A DNA stretch of 64,000 nucleotides from an uncultured Faecalibacterium sp. (GTDB lineage Bacteria > Bacillota > Clostridia > Oscillospirales > Ruminococcaceae): assembly GCA_934561485.1 (NCBI GenBank), contig CAKTGS010000002.1, positions 16,377-80,376 on the forward strand, in the 5' to 3' direction. Under the pieces are notes generated by a model. The model saw nothing but the letters and a program-made list of their open reading frames with translations. It was not told the origin of the DNA and ran no database searches. Below, in pieces: positions 43,568-52,189 of the stretch. Each line of letters begins with the position of its first letter. Within the stretch, counting starts at the first letter, position 1. The position numbers were made by a program, and so were the translations under genes.

Positions 43568-44469
43568 TCTACACTGTCACATTCAACCCGGCCATTGACT
43601 ACGTGGTGCGTCTGGACGCCCCGCTGGAAGTGGGGCAGGTGAACCGCGCCAAGGGCGAGGACTGCGTGCTGGGCGGCAAGGGCATCAACGTATCCGGTGT
43701 GCTGGCCCAGCTGGGGCACAAAAGCGTGGCCCTGGGCTTTGTGGCCGGGGAGACCGGTGCCTGGCTGGAACGCGGGCTGGCAGCCCAGGGCATTGCCACC
43801 GACTTTATCCGCCTGGAACAGGGCATGACCCGCATCAATGTCAAGATCAAGGCCGGGCAGGAAACCGAGCTGAACGGTGCCGGGCCGGACATTCCGGAAC
43901 GCGCCATGCAGCAGCTGGAAGAAAAGCTGGATGCCCTGAACGAGAACGATATCCTCATCCTGGCAGGCAGCATCCCCCAAAGCCTTGCGCAGGACACCTA
44001 CGAGCGGCTGCTGGCCCGGCTGGACGGCAAAGGCGTGCGTTGCGTAGTGGACGCCACCCGCGACCTGCTGGTGAACGTGCTGCAGTACCACCCCTTCCTG
44101 ATCAAGCCCAACAACTACGAGCTGGGCGAGATCGTGGGCCGGGAGCTGGCCACGGACGAAGAAATCATTGCCGCCGCCCACACCCTGCAGGCAAAAGGAG
44201 CACGCAACGTGCTGGTGAGCATGGCCGGAGACGGTGCACTGCTGGTGGACGAAAGCGGCGAAGTGCACCGCATCGGCTGCCCGAAGGGCAGGGTGGTGAA
44301 CAGCGTGGGTGCCGGGGACAGCATGGTGGCCGGGTTTGTGGCCGGCTGGCTGCAGAGCGGCAGCTACACTCAGGCCCTGCGCCTGGGCACCGCCTGCGGC
44401 AGCGCCACGGCCTTCAGCCTTGGGCTTGCCACAAAGGAAAAGATCGATGAGCTGCTGGCGCAGCTTTGA
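43564..44469 (+). CDS. fruK: 1-Phosphofructokinase
   Basis: 301 residues, MIYTVTFNPAIDYVVRLD start. The PfkB fold is clear: GGKGINVSGVLAQLG, GETGAWLERGL, and the terminal signature VVNSVGAGDSMVAGFVAG with the catalytic Asp. It phosphorylates fructose 1-phosphate to fructose 1,6-bisphosphate. Second gene of the glpR-like/fruK/fruA operon; 29 bases precede the next start. Confidence 0.96.
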   Translation: MIYTVTFNPAIDYVVRLDAPLEVGQVNRAKGEDCVLGGKGINVSGVLAQLGHKSVALGFVAGETGAWLERGLAAQGIATDFIRLEQGMTRINVKIKAGQETELNGAGPDIPERAMQQLEEKLDALNENDILILAGSIPQSLAQDTYERLLARLDGKGVRCVVDATRDLLVNVLQYHPFLIKPNNYELGEIVGRELATDEEIIAAAHTLQAKGARNVLVSMAGDGALLVDESGEVHRIGCPKGRVVNSVGAGDSMVAGFVAGWLQSGSYTQALRLGTACGSATAFSLGLATKEKIDELLAQL

Positions 44470-44498
44470 TAGGACAAAAGGAACAAGGAGGAACGTTT

Positions 44499-46424
44499 AT
44501 GCGCATTACGGAGTTATTTACCGCACAGTCCATTGCGCTGGACGAAGCGCTGGACAACCAGGAACAGATCCTTTCCCGGCTGGTGGAACTGCAGGCCACC
44601 CACGGCAACATCAAGGACCGGGATGCCTACAAAAAGGCCCTGTATGCCCGCGAAGCCGAAGGTTCCACCTATGTGGACAACGGCATCACGGTGCCCCACG
44701 CCAAAACGAACGTGGTCACCCGGCCCAGTCTGGCGGCCCTGCGGCTGGCAAAGCCGGTGCAGTACAACCCCGAGGATGACGGCACCACCAACCTGTTGTT
44801 TGCCATTGCTGCGCCGGAAAACGGCAGCCTGCATGTGGACATGCTGGCCCGCATGATGCAGATGCTGATGAACGAGGACTTTGTGGCAAAGCTGAACGCT
44901 GCCCGCACCCCGGAAGAATTCCTGGCCTGCATTGACGCCCAGGAGGATGCGCAGTTTGGCACCGAGAGCTTTACCCAGCAGGCAATTCCGCAGGAGGGCT
45001 ACCGCATTCTGGCAGTGACCGCCTGTGTCAACGGCATTGCTCATACCTACATGGCCGCCGAGGCCCTGACCAAGGCCGGTGACAAGCTGGGCCTGCCCAC
45101 CAAGGTGGAGACCAACGGCTCGGACGGTGCCAAGAACATCCTGACCCGCGAGGAGATCGCCGCCTGTGACGGCATCATCGTGGCGGCGGAGAAAAAGGTG
45201 GAGACCGCCCGCTTTGACGGCAAGCCGGTGCTGTTCACCCGCGTGGATGACGGCATCCACAAACCGGAAGAGCTGATCAAAAAGATCGTGCACGGCGAGG
45301 TGCCCGTTTACCACGCCGAGGGCGGCGCACAGGCCGCCGAGAGCAGTGCCGATGGCAAGGACAGCTTTGGCCGCAGCCTGTACAAGAACCTGATGAACGG
45401 CGTTTCCCACATGCTGCCCTTTGTGGTGGGCGGCGGTATTCTGATCGCGCTGGCCTTCCTGCTGGACGATTACTCCATCGACCCCTCCAACTTCGGCATG
45501 AACACCCCCACGGCCGCCTTCTTCAAGACGGTGGGCAATGCGGCCTTCGGCTACATGCTGCCCATTCTGGCTGCCTTCATTGCCATGTCCATTGCAGACC
45601 GTCCGGGCCTGGCCGTGGGCTTTGTGGGCGGTGTGCTGGCCATGAACGGCACCAACTTTGCAGGCATTGCAAACGGCGAGACCACCGGCATCTCCGGCGG
45701 CTTCCTGGCGGCACTGCTGGCTGGTTTTGCGGCGGGCTACATTGTGGAGCTGCTCAAAAAGATCACCGAAAAGCTCCCCGCCAGCCTGAACGGCATCCGC
45801 CCCATGCTCATCTACCCGCTGGGCGGTATGTTCATTGTGGGTGTCGTGATGTGCGGCATCAACCCGGTGATGGGCATGATCAACACCGCCATGACCAACT
45901 GGCTCAATGCCATGGGCGGCACCTCCAAGGTGCTGCTGGGTGCCATTGTGGCCGGTATGATGAGCATTGACATGGGCGGCCCCTTCAACAAGGCAGCCTA
46001 TGTGTTCGGCACGGCAGCCCTGGCTTCCGGCAACTATGAGGTGATGGCCGCCGTTATGGTGGGCGGCATGGTGCCTCCCATTGCCATTGCCCTGTCCACC
46101 ACCTTCTGCCCCAAAAAGTGGTCGCCGGACGAGCGCCGCAACGGCATTGTGAACTACGTCATGGGCCTGTGCTTTGTTACGGAAGGCGCCATCCCCTACG
46201 CCGCAGCCGACCCGCTGCGTGTGCTGCCCAGCTGCGTGATCGGTGCAGCGATCTCGGGTGCCCTGTCCATGACCTTCGGCTGCGCACTGCGCGCACCCCA
46301 CGGCGGCATCTTTGTGTTCCCGGTGGTGGATCACGCCGTGATGTACTGCGTGGCCCTGGCCATTGGCAGCGTGGTGGGCGCTGTGATCCTGAGCCTGCTC
46401 AAAAAGACCTACACCGAAGCATAA
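44499..46424 (+). CDS. fruA: PTS fructose permease, fused EIIA-EIIB-EIIC
   Basis: 641 residues; ATG 44499 follows ACAAGGAGG. EIIA residues 1-150 have the phospho-His at VPHAKT (H67). EIIB (about 165-270) has the phospho-Cys at TACVNGIAHTY (C176); the usual sequence is TACPTGIAHT, so the two residues after Cys differ. EIIC (about 305-640) has around nine hydrophobic segments with GGGILIALAFLLDD and KWSPDERRNGIVNYVMGL. It takes up and phosphorylates fructose at C1, supplying fruK. Confidence 0.96.
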   Translation: MRITELFTAQSIALDEALDNQEQILSRLVELQATHGNIKDRDAYKKALYAREAEGSTYVDNGITVPHAKTNVVTRPSLAALRLAKPVQYNPEDDGTTNLLFAIAAPENGSLHVDMLARMMQMLMNEDFVAKLNAARTPEEFLACIDAQEDAQFGTESFTQQAIPQEGYRILAVTACVNGIAHTYMAAEALTKAGDKLGLPTKVETNGSDGAKNILTREEIAACDGIIVAAEKKVETARFDGKPVLFTRVDDGIHKPEELIKKIVHGEVPVYHAEGGAQAAESSADGKDSFGRSLYKNLMNGVSHMLPFVVGGGILIALAFLLDDYSIDPSNFGMNTPTAAFFKTVGNAAFGYMLPILAAFIAMSIADRPGLAVGFVGGVLAMNGTNFAGIANGETTGISGGFLAALLAGFAAGYIVELLKKITEKLPASLNGIRPMLIYPLGGMFIVGVVMCGINPVMGMINTAMTNWLNAMGGTSKVLLGAIVAGMMSIDMGGPFNKAAYVFGTAALASGNYEVMAAVMVGGMVPPIAIALSTTFCPKKWSPDERRNGIVNYVMGLCFVTEGAIPYAAADPLRVLPSCVIGAAISGALSMTFGCALRAPHGGIFVFPVVDHAVMYCVALAIGSVVGAVILSLLKKTYTEA

Positions 46425-46464
46425 CAACGTCATCTCCCGTCCATACGGATACTTCTTCATAACG

Positions 46465-46508
46465 GCAGAACGCCTCCGGAGCTTTCCGAGGGCGTTCTGT
46501 CTTTTTGG
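46465..46508 (+). terminator. Intrinsic terminator of the fructose operon
   Basis: CAGAACGCC / GGGCGTTCTG stem followed by TCTTTTTGG. Confidence 0.85.
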
Positions 46509-46583
46509 AAAACGATTCGGCATTCTGCGGGCGGTTTCGCGCAGCTGCACGGGATTGTTCGTTTTTTGTTTACAAACTGTTGC

Positions 46584-46612
46584 TTGACATGGAAATATCC
46601 GTTCTGTAATCT
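46584..46612 (+). promoter_or_regulatory. SigA promoter of the citrate synthase transcript
   Basis: TTGACA (46584-46589), 17-base spacer, TAATCT (46607-46612). The start near 46619 gives a leader of about 310 bases. Confidence 0.6.
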
Positions 46613-46649
46613 GAAAGAGTATCAAATTTAAGTGTTATGCCGCTGGTGC

Positions 46650-46908
46650 AGCGGTCGGCCAGCGTACCGGTAGCTTTCTCTTCGGACACTTTCGAGTTGC
46701 GGTGCCCAGCGGATGCTTCGCGCCTTGAATGGCGCTTGCATCCTGCTGACCGCGGCCCCAACAACAGCTTCCTGTTTCCGCCGCAGGCGGCGGTCGCTGT
46801 TGTTGCAGGGCATTCCATCCCCCGCCCTACTGCCTGCGGCAGCAGGGGCCCACCCTCCGGACGGTCCTCAGAGAAACTCCCGGCCCACTGGCCTGGAAAC
46901 TGGCTTTC
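46650..46908. repeat. Multi-hairpin repeat-like element in the citrate synthase leader
   Basis: The ends are imperfect inverted repeats (GGCCAGCGTACCGGTAGCTT, left; GAGAAACTCCCGGCCCACTG, right). Inside are three hairpins: GCGGTGCCC.../...CTGACCGC; CAACAACAGC/GCTGTTGTTG around CCGCCGCAGGCGG; and CCCTACTGCC/GGCAGCAGGG. The terminal sequences (AGCTTTCTC... and GAGAAACTCCC) recur at 52007-52108. Either a mobile-type palindromic element or a structured leader RNA; the stretch shows no credible coding signal. Confidence 0.55.
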
Positions 46909-46927
46909 AGGAAAGGAGCAACCGACC

Positions 46928-48283
46928 ATGGACTACCTGCAGAACGTGATGGGATATTTTGAACAGCAGCAGCCGCTGTGTGCGCAGCACGACAAGATCA
47001 GCAAGGATCTGTACCAGGAATACGGCGTCAAAGCCGGTCTGCGCGATGAAAACGGCAAGGGCGTGCTGGCGGGCCTGACCAACATTTCCGACATTCGTGC
47101 CTTTGCCTATGTGGACGGCGTCAAGCGCCCCGCCGATGGCCAGCTGCTGTACCGCGGCTATGATGTAAAAGACCTGATCAACGGCAGCCGGGGCAGCCGC
47201 TTTGCTTTTGAGGAAGCGGGTTATCTGCTGCTGTTCGGCGAACTGCCCACCCCGGAAAAACTGGACGAGTTCTGCCGCGTGCTGGGCGAGTGCCGCACCA
47301 TGCCCACCAACTTTACCCGGGATGTGATCATGAAGGCTCCCAGCCACGATATCATGAACAGCATGTCCCGCAGTGTGCTGACTCTGGCTTCCTACGACCC
47401 CAAGGCGGCAGACCTGTCCACCGCCAATGTGCTGCGCCAGAGCATCCAGCTGGCCAGCATCTTCCCCATGCTGGCGGTGTACAGCTACCATGCCTACAAC
47501 CACTATGAAAACGATGACAGTATGTATATCCACCGGCCCGACCCGCAGCTTTCCACTGCCGAGAACTTTTTGCGGATGCTGCGCCCGGATATGCAGTATA
47601 CTGCGCTGGAAGCCCGTGTGCTGGATGTGGCCCTGCTGCTGCACGCCGAGCACGGCGGCGGCAACAACTCCACCTTTACCACCCGCGTGGTCACGTCCTC
47701 CGGCACGGACACCTATTCGGCCATGGCGGCAGCCCTGTGCTCCCTCAAAGGCCCGCGCCACGGCGGTGCCAACCTGATGGTGATGCAGATGATGCAGAAC
47801 ATCCGGGAGAACCTGCACGACCAGGAGGATGACGAGGAACTGGAAGCCTACCTCAAAAAGCTGCTGCACGGGGAAGCCTTTGACCACAAGGGCCTCATCT
47901 ACGGCATGGGCCACGCAGTGTACTCCCTCAGCGACCCCCGCGAGGTGGTGTTCAAGGGCTATGTGGAGCAGCTGGCCCACGAAAAGGGCCGCGACAAGGA
48001 CCTGGCCCTGTATGCCAAAATCGAGCGCATGGCCCCGCAGCTCATTGCGGAGGAACGCAAGATCTTCAAGGGCGTCAGCCCCAACGTGGACTTCTACAGC
48101 GGCTTTGTGTACGATATGCTGGGCATCCCCATGGAGCTGTACACCCCGCTGTTTGCCGTGGCCCGCATTATGGGCTGGAGCGCCCACCGCATTGAAGAGC
48201 TGCTCAGTGCCAACAAGATCATCCGCCCGGCCTACAAGAGCCTGGGCGGCACCCATGACTACATCCCGCGGGATGCACGCTGA
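46928..48283 (+). CDS. gltA: Citrate synthase
   Basis: 451 residues; ATG 46928 (MDYLQNVMGYFEQQQ) follows GAAAGGAG. The open frame continues upstream through the repeat but is not coding. Catalytic His residues are in HAEHGGGNNST and YGMGHAVYSLSDPR, and the catalytic Asp is in NVDFYSGFVYDMLGIP. The arginine segment RPAYKSLGGTHDYIPR ends the protein. It condenses oxaloacetate and acetyl-CoA. No aconitase or isocitrate dehydrogenase is adjacent. A winged-helix regulator follows after 12 bases. Confidence 0.96.
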   Translation: MDYLQNVMGYFEQQQPLCAQHDKISKDLYQEYGVKAGLRDENGKGVLAGLTNISDIRAFAYVDGVKRPADGQLLYRGYDVKDLINGSRGSRFAFEEAGYLLLFGELPTPEKLDEFCRVLGECRTMPTNFTRDVIMKAPSHDIMNSMSRSVLTLASYDPKAADLSTANVLRQSIQLASIFPMLAVYSYHAYNHYENDDSMYIHRPDPQLSTAENFLRMLRPDMQYTALEARVLDVALLLHAEHGGGNNSTFTTRVVTSSGTDTYSAMAAALCSLKGPRHGGANLMVMQMMQNIRENLHDQEDDEELEAYLKKLLHGEAFDHKGLIYGMGHAVYSLSDPREVVFKGYVEQLAHEKGRDKDLALYAKIERMAPQLIAEERKIFKGVSPNVDFYSGFVYDMLGIPMELYTPLFAVARIMGWSAHRIEELLSANKIIRPAYKSLGGTHDYIPRDAR

Positions 48284-48295
48284 GGAGGGCAGACC

Positions 48296-48745
48296 ATGAA
48301 AAACGAACCGATGATGCAGCGCCACCCGGAAGAGTGGTTTTTCCTGCACAATTTTGACCTAGATAAGGTGTTCAGCACCATTCAGCGGGCCGATTACCTG
48401 GTGCTGTTCTACATCAAGATGCAGCAAGAGACCCGCCCGGACGAGAAACTTTACCTGGCAGACCTGGCTTCGGCCATGGGCATCCGGGTGACCGAGCTTT
48501 CCAGAGGCATTGAGAAGCTGCAGGACAGCGGCTATGTGCGCTGGCTCACCGACCGGGAAGCCGGCCGCACCTATGTGGAACTGACCAGCAAGGCCGTGGA
48601 GCTGATGGCCGAAGAGCGCGAATTCATGAAGCGCTGCTACACCCGCCTGCGCGCTGAGGTGGGGGAGGAAGAGCTGCGCCGCACGGCAAACACCATGCAG
48701 CAGCTGACTGCCATTGTAAAAGAAGAGCGGAGCGAACGCCGCTGA
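48296..48745 (+). CDS. Winged-helix (MarR-like) transcriptional regulator
   Basis: 149 residues, ATG 48296, with GAGGAGGGC upstream. The core reads LADLASAMGIRVTELSRGIEKLQDSGYVRWLTDREAGRTYVELTSKAVELM, a winged helix of the MarR type with DREAGRT as wing. It lies 12 bases after citrate synthase and shares its terminator, so it may regulate that gene or carbon flow. No ligand is evident. Confidence 0.85.
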   Translation: MKNEPMMQRHPEEWFFLHNFDLDKVFSTIQRADYLVLFYIKMQQETRPDEKLYLADLASAMGIRVTELSRGIEKLQDSGYVRWLTDREAGRTYVELTSKAVELMAEEREFMKRCYTRLRAEVGEEELRRTANTMQQLTAIVKEERSERR

Positions 48746-48752
48746 ACCGCCG

Positions 48753-48805
48753 GAATGGCTGCGGGACCCTGGGATCGGACCGGGGCACCGCAGCCATTTT
48801 TTGTG
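48753..48805 (+). terminator. Intrinsic terminator after the gltA operon
   Basis: AATGGCTGCGG / CCGCAGCCATT stem around a structured loop, then TTTTT. Confidence 0.9.
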
Positions 48806-48812
48806 TGCGGGA

Positions 48813-48841
48813 TTGCGAAAAACCTACGTCTGCGGTATACT
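48813..48841 (+). promoter_or_regulatory. SigA promoter of the methionine synthase operon
   Basis: TTGCGA (48813-48818), 17-base spacer, TATACT (48836-48841). No cobalamin or SAM riboswitch fits in the 35-base leader. Confidence 0.7.
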
Positions 48842-48876
48842 AAAAGTCAATTCTTAGCAAAAAGGGGGGAGCGCGG

Positions 48877-49566
48877 ATGCCGGTATGGCAGAGCCGTCCG
48901 CTGCCGGTGCAAAAACCGGAAAGCATTGATCTTGCGCAGGCTGCGCGGTATTTTGGCGCACGGGGCGAGCCGGATGCCGCCACCATGGCGCTGCTGCAGC
49001 GCTGCGGGCAGCCGCTGCTGGCCGCTGCCACCCCCCGCGCCGTCTGGCTGCAGGCCGACACTGCCGCGCTGCGGGAAGCGGGCATTCTGCGGGGGATAGA
49101 CGTGGAAAAGCATCTGGAAGGCTGCGGGCAGGCCATTCTGCTGGCGGTTACCCTTGGCCCCGGGGTGGATGCCCAGATCCGCCGCGCCGGTGTGGGCGAC
49201 ATTGCTGCCGGTGTGGCGTCCGATGCCCTGGGCAGCGCCCTGGCCGAGCAGACCGCCAATGCCGCCGAAGCCGAGCTGCGCCAACTGGCCGCAAAAGAGG
49301 AAAAATACCTCACCGGACGCTTTTCGCCCGGCTATGGGGACTGGGATATTGCGGTGCAGCCGCTGGTGGCCGCTGCGCTGGACACGGCCCGCCGTGCGGG
49401 CCTGTGCGTGACCGACACCAACCTGATGACTCCGCGCAAGAGCGTGACGGCCATTCTGGGGGTCAGCGGCCACCCGGTAAAGGGACATCTGGCAGGGTGC
49501 GGCCACTGTGTGCTGCGCACCCGGTGCGAGTATCGAAAGAGGGGGAAAACCTGTGCAAGCGAATGA
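48877..49566 (+). CDS. Stand-alone methionine synthase activation domain protein
   Basis: 229 residues, ATG 48877 after AAAGGGGGGAG. It resembles the AdoMet-binding reactivation domain normally at the C-terminus of MetH: LGPGVDAQIRRAG, DALGSALAEQTANAAEAEL, the RFSPGYGDWDI signature and NLMTPRKSVTAILGVS. Terminal CGHCVLRTRCEYRKRG adds a Cys cluster of unknown role. It should reactivate oxidised cob(II)alamin on the methionine synthase encoded next, whose start lies inside this gene (14-base overlap). Confidence 0.9.
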   Translation: MPVWQSRPLPVQKPESIDLAQAARYFGARGEPDAATMALLQRCGQPLLAAATPRAVWLQADTAALREAGILRGIDVEKHLEGCGQAILLAVTLGPGVDAQIRRAGVGDIAAGVASDALGSALAEQTANAAEAELRQLAAKEEKYLTGRFSPGYGDWDIAVQPLVAAALDTARRAGLCVTDTNLMTPRKSVTAILGVSGHPVKGHLAGCGHCVLRTRCEYRKRGKTCASE

Positions 49567-51988
49567 ACTTTTCAAACAGAGCAACACCATCCTGCTGGAC
49601 GGCGGCATGGGCACCATGCTGCAGGCTGCCGGCCTGAAGCTGGGGGCCAAGCCCGAGGAACTGAACATCACCGATCCGGCGCTCATTGAGGGCATCCATG
49701 CCAAATATGCCGCAGCGGGCAGCCGCATTGTCAACGCCAATACCTTTGGTGCATCGGCCCACAAACTGGCCGACAGCGCCTACAGCCTGGAAGAGATCAT
49801 TGCGGCGGGCATTGCCAACTGCAAGCGGGCCTGCGCACCCTATGGAGCACTCACCGCGCTGGATGTCGGCCCGCTGGGCGAGCTGCTGGAGCCAAACGGC
49901 ACCCTGCTGTTTGAGGATGCCGTGGCAGAGTATGCCCGCATCGTCCGGGCCGGTGTGGACGCCGGAGCGGATCTGATCTTTTTTGAGACCTTTACCGACC
50001 TGTACGAGCTGAAAGCCGCGCTGCTGGCCGCCACAGAGAACAGCACCCTGCCCATTCTGGCCAGCATGAGCTTTGAAGCAGGCGGACGCACCTTTACCGG
50101 CTGCACGGTGGAAAGCTTTGGCGTGACCGCCCGGGGCCTGGGGGCCAATGCGGTGGGCATCAACTGCTCGCTTGGCCCCAAGGAGATCTACCCCATGGCA
50201 AAGCGGCTGGCCGATGCCGTGCCCGGCGGCTTCCCGGTGTTCGTCAAGCCCAATGCGGGCCTGCCCCGGGCAGACGGCAGCGGCTACGACATTACCCCCC
50301 AGCTGTTTGCCATGGAAATGAAGCCCTACCGGGAGCTGCATCTGTTTGCCGCCGGCGGCTGCTGCGGCACCACGCCGGAGTTCATCCGGCTGCTGAACGG
50401 GGTGTTCAAGGGCAGCGTACCGGGCCGCCCGGCCCACGCCATGCCCTCGGTGCTGTGCACCCCCATGAACTATGTGAATGTGGACGGCATTACGGTGGTG
50501 GGCGAGCGCATCAACCCCACCGGCAAAAAGCGCTTCCAGCAGGCTTTGCGGGAAAACGATATGAACTACGTGCTGGAACAGGCCGTGAGCCAGGTGGAAG
50601 CCGGGGCGCAGGTACTGGACGTGAACGTGGGTGCTCCCGGGGTGGACGAGCCTGCCCTGATGCCGCAGGTGGTCAAAGCTCTGCAGAGCGTTACCGGCCT
50701 GCCGCTGCAGCTGGATTCCTCCAATGTGCAGGCGCTGGAAAACGGCCTGCGGGTGTACAACGGCAAGCCCATTGTCAACTCCACCAATGGCGAAGAGGAA
50801 AAGCTCAAAGCCATTCTGCCCCTGTGCAAAAAGTACGGTGCGGCCATTGTGGGCCTTGCCATTGACGAGCGGGGCATCCTGCCCGCCGCTGAGGACCGGG
50901 TGGCCATTGCCCGCCGCATTACCGAGGCGGCGCTGGCAGCCGGCATCCCCCGGGAGGACATCTACATCGACTGCCTGACCCTGACCGCCAGCGCCCAGCA
51001 GAAGGACGTGCTGGCCACCGTACAGGCCCTGGAAGCCTGCAAAAAGGAGCTGGGGGTGCGTACCATTCTGGGCGTGTCCAACATCAGCTTCGGCCTGCCC
51101 TGCCGCCCCTACCTGAACACCACCTTCCTCACCATGGCCATGTATGCGGGCCTGGACCTGGCCATCATGAACCCTTCCAGTGAGGAGATGATGGCGGCGG
51201 TGTATGCCTACAACGTGCTGACCAACCGCGACCAGCAGAGCACCCAATACATTGAGCGGTATGCCAACCGGGTGCCTGCCTCCCAGGCACTCAAACAGGC
51301 CGCGCAGGCTGTTCCGGCGGCGTCTGCTTCCGTCTCCGGCGAGAGCGCGGAGGTCTCCGGCCCCTATGCGCCGCTGATCAAGGCGGTGGAAAAAGGCCTG
51401 AAGGGCGATGCCGCCGCCCAGACCCGCGCCCTGTTGGAGACCAAACAGCCGCTGGACGTGGTGGACGAAGCACTGATCCCGGCGCTGGACATCGTGGGCG
51501 CCAAGTACGAGAAAGGCACGCTCTTTCTGCCGCAGCTGCTGCAGGCCGCCAGCGCCGCCCAAAGTGCCTTTGAGGAGATCAAGACTGCCATTGCCAAAAA
51601 GGGCGAGGGCAGCGCCAGCAAGGGCCGCATTGTGCTGGCCACGGTCAAAGGCGATGTGCACGACATTGGCAAGAACATCGTCAAGGTCATTCTGGAAAAC
51701 TACGGCTTTGAGGTGATCGACCTGGGCCGCGATGTTCCGGTGGAAACCGTGGTGGATACCGTGCGGGAAAAGGATGTGCACCTGGTGGGCCTCTCGGCCC
51801 TGATGACCACCACCCTGAAGAGCATGGAAGAGACCATTGCTGCCCTGCACGAAGCGGGCTTGGACTGCAAGATCATGGTGGGCGGTGCCGTGCTCACCCC
51901 GGAATACGCCGAGAAGATCGGTGCCGACTGGTACGCTAAGGACGCCAAGCGCAGCGCGGACATTGCCAAAGAATTTTTTGGAGTGTAA
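49553..51988 (+). CDS. metH: B12-dependent methionine synthase without activation domain
   Basis: 811 residues from GTG 49553, after GAAAGAGGGGG. Domains: homocysteine S-methyltransferase (about 1-290, zinc ligands in GINCSLGP and GGCCGTT), pterin-binding/folate domain (about 310-585, TVVGERINPTGKKRF), a helical cap (about 610-690), and the B12-binding Rossmann domain (about 700-811; DVHDIGKNIVKVIL carries the cobalt-ligand His). The C-terminal AdoMet activation domain of E. coli MetH is missing here and supplied by the previous gene. It methylates homocysteine to methionine. Confidence 0.95.
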   Translation: MQANELFKQSNTILLDGGMGTMLQAAGLKLGAKPEELNITDPALIEGIHAKYAAAGSRIVNANTFGASAHKLADSAYSLEEIIAAGIANCKRACAPYGALTALDVGPLGELLEPNGTLLFEDAVAEYARIVRAGVDAGADLIFFETFTDLYELKAALLAATENSTLPILASMSFEAGGRTFTGCTVESFGVTARGLGANAVGINCSLGPKEIYPMAKRLADAVPGGFPVFVKPNAGLPRADGSGYDITPQLFAMEMKPYRELHLFAAGGCCGTTPEFIRLLNGVFKGSVPGRPAHAMPSVLCTPMNYVNVDGITVVGERINPTGKKRFQQALRENDMNYVLEQAVSQVEAGAQVLDVNVGAPGVDEPALMPQVVKALQSVTGLPLQLDSSNVQALENGLRVYNGKPIVNSTNGEEEKLKAILPLCKKYGAAIVGLAIDERGILPAAEDRVAIARRITEAALAAGIPREDIYIDCLTLTASAQQKDVLATVQALEACKKELGVRTILGVSNISFGLPCRPYLNTTFLTMAMYAGLDLAIMNPSSEEMMAAVYAYNVLTNRDQQSTQYIERYANRVPASQALKQAAQAVPAASASVSGESAEVSGPYAPLIKAVEKGLKGDAAAQTRALLETKQPLDVVDEALIPALDIVGAKYEKGTLFLPQLLQAASAAQSAFEEIKTAIAKKGEGSASKGRIVLATVKGDVHDIGKNIVKVILENYGFEVIDLGRDVPVETVVDTVREKDVHLVGLSALMTTTLKSMEETIAALHEAGLDCKIMVGGAVLTPEYAEKIGADWYAKDAKRSADIAKEFFGV

Positions 51989-52006
51989 AGATAAATAGAA
52001 AGGCAG

Positions 52007-52108
52007 GCCAACGGGGAGCTTTCTCCGCGAATGTCCGGGGCTTCCAGCACCCGCCCTCGGATCATTCGTTGGAGAAACTCCCCGCCGTTCTGTTGGAAAA
52101 CGGCATTT
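52007..52108. repeat. 96-base nested palindrome (interspersed element)
   Basis: Outer arms GGGGAGCTTTCTCC / GGAGAAACTCCCC, then GCGAATG / CATTCGT, then TCCGGGGC / GCCCTCGGA around a short loop. The outer terminal sequences match those of the citrate synthase leader element. It has no T-run, so it is not a simple terminator, although it directly follows metH. Confidence 0.6.
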
Positions 52109-52189
52109 GTGACCGGCTGGGCGCAGGTTCTTTTTTTGTTTTCAATCTGTTCAAAAATCCCACAAAGAAATGCCACGTTTGCCTGGTAT

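Noticed and set aside
44514-46625. 703-codon minus-strand frame opposite fruA
   Set aside because: Its His/Gln/Val-rich composition is typical of the antisense of a GC-rich gene; fruA has all PTS motifs and a good ribosome site.
46637-46927. N-terminal extension of citrate synthase through the repeat element
   Set aside because: The translated extension is Pro/Arg/Ser-rich and follows hairpin DNA; the family start MDYLQNVMGYF with GAAAGGAG is at 46928.
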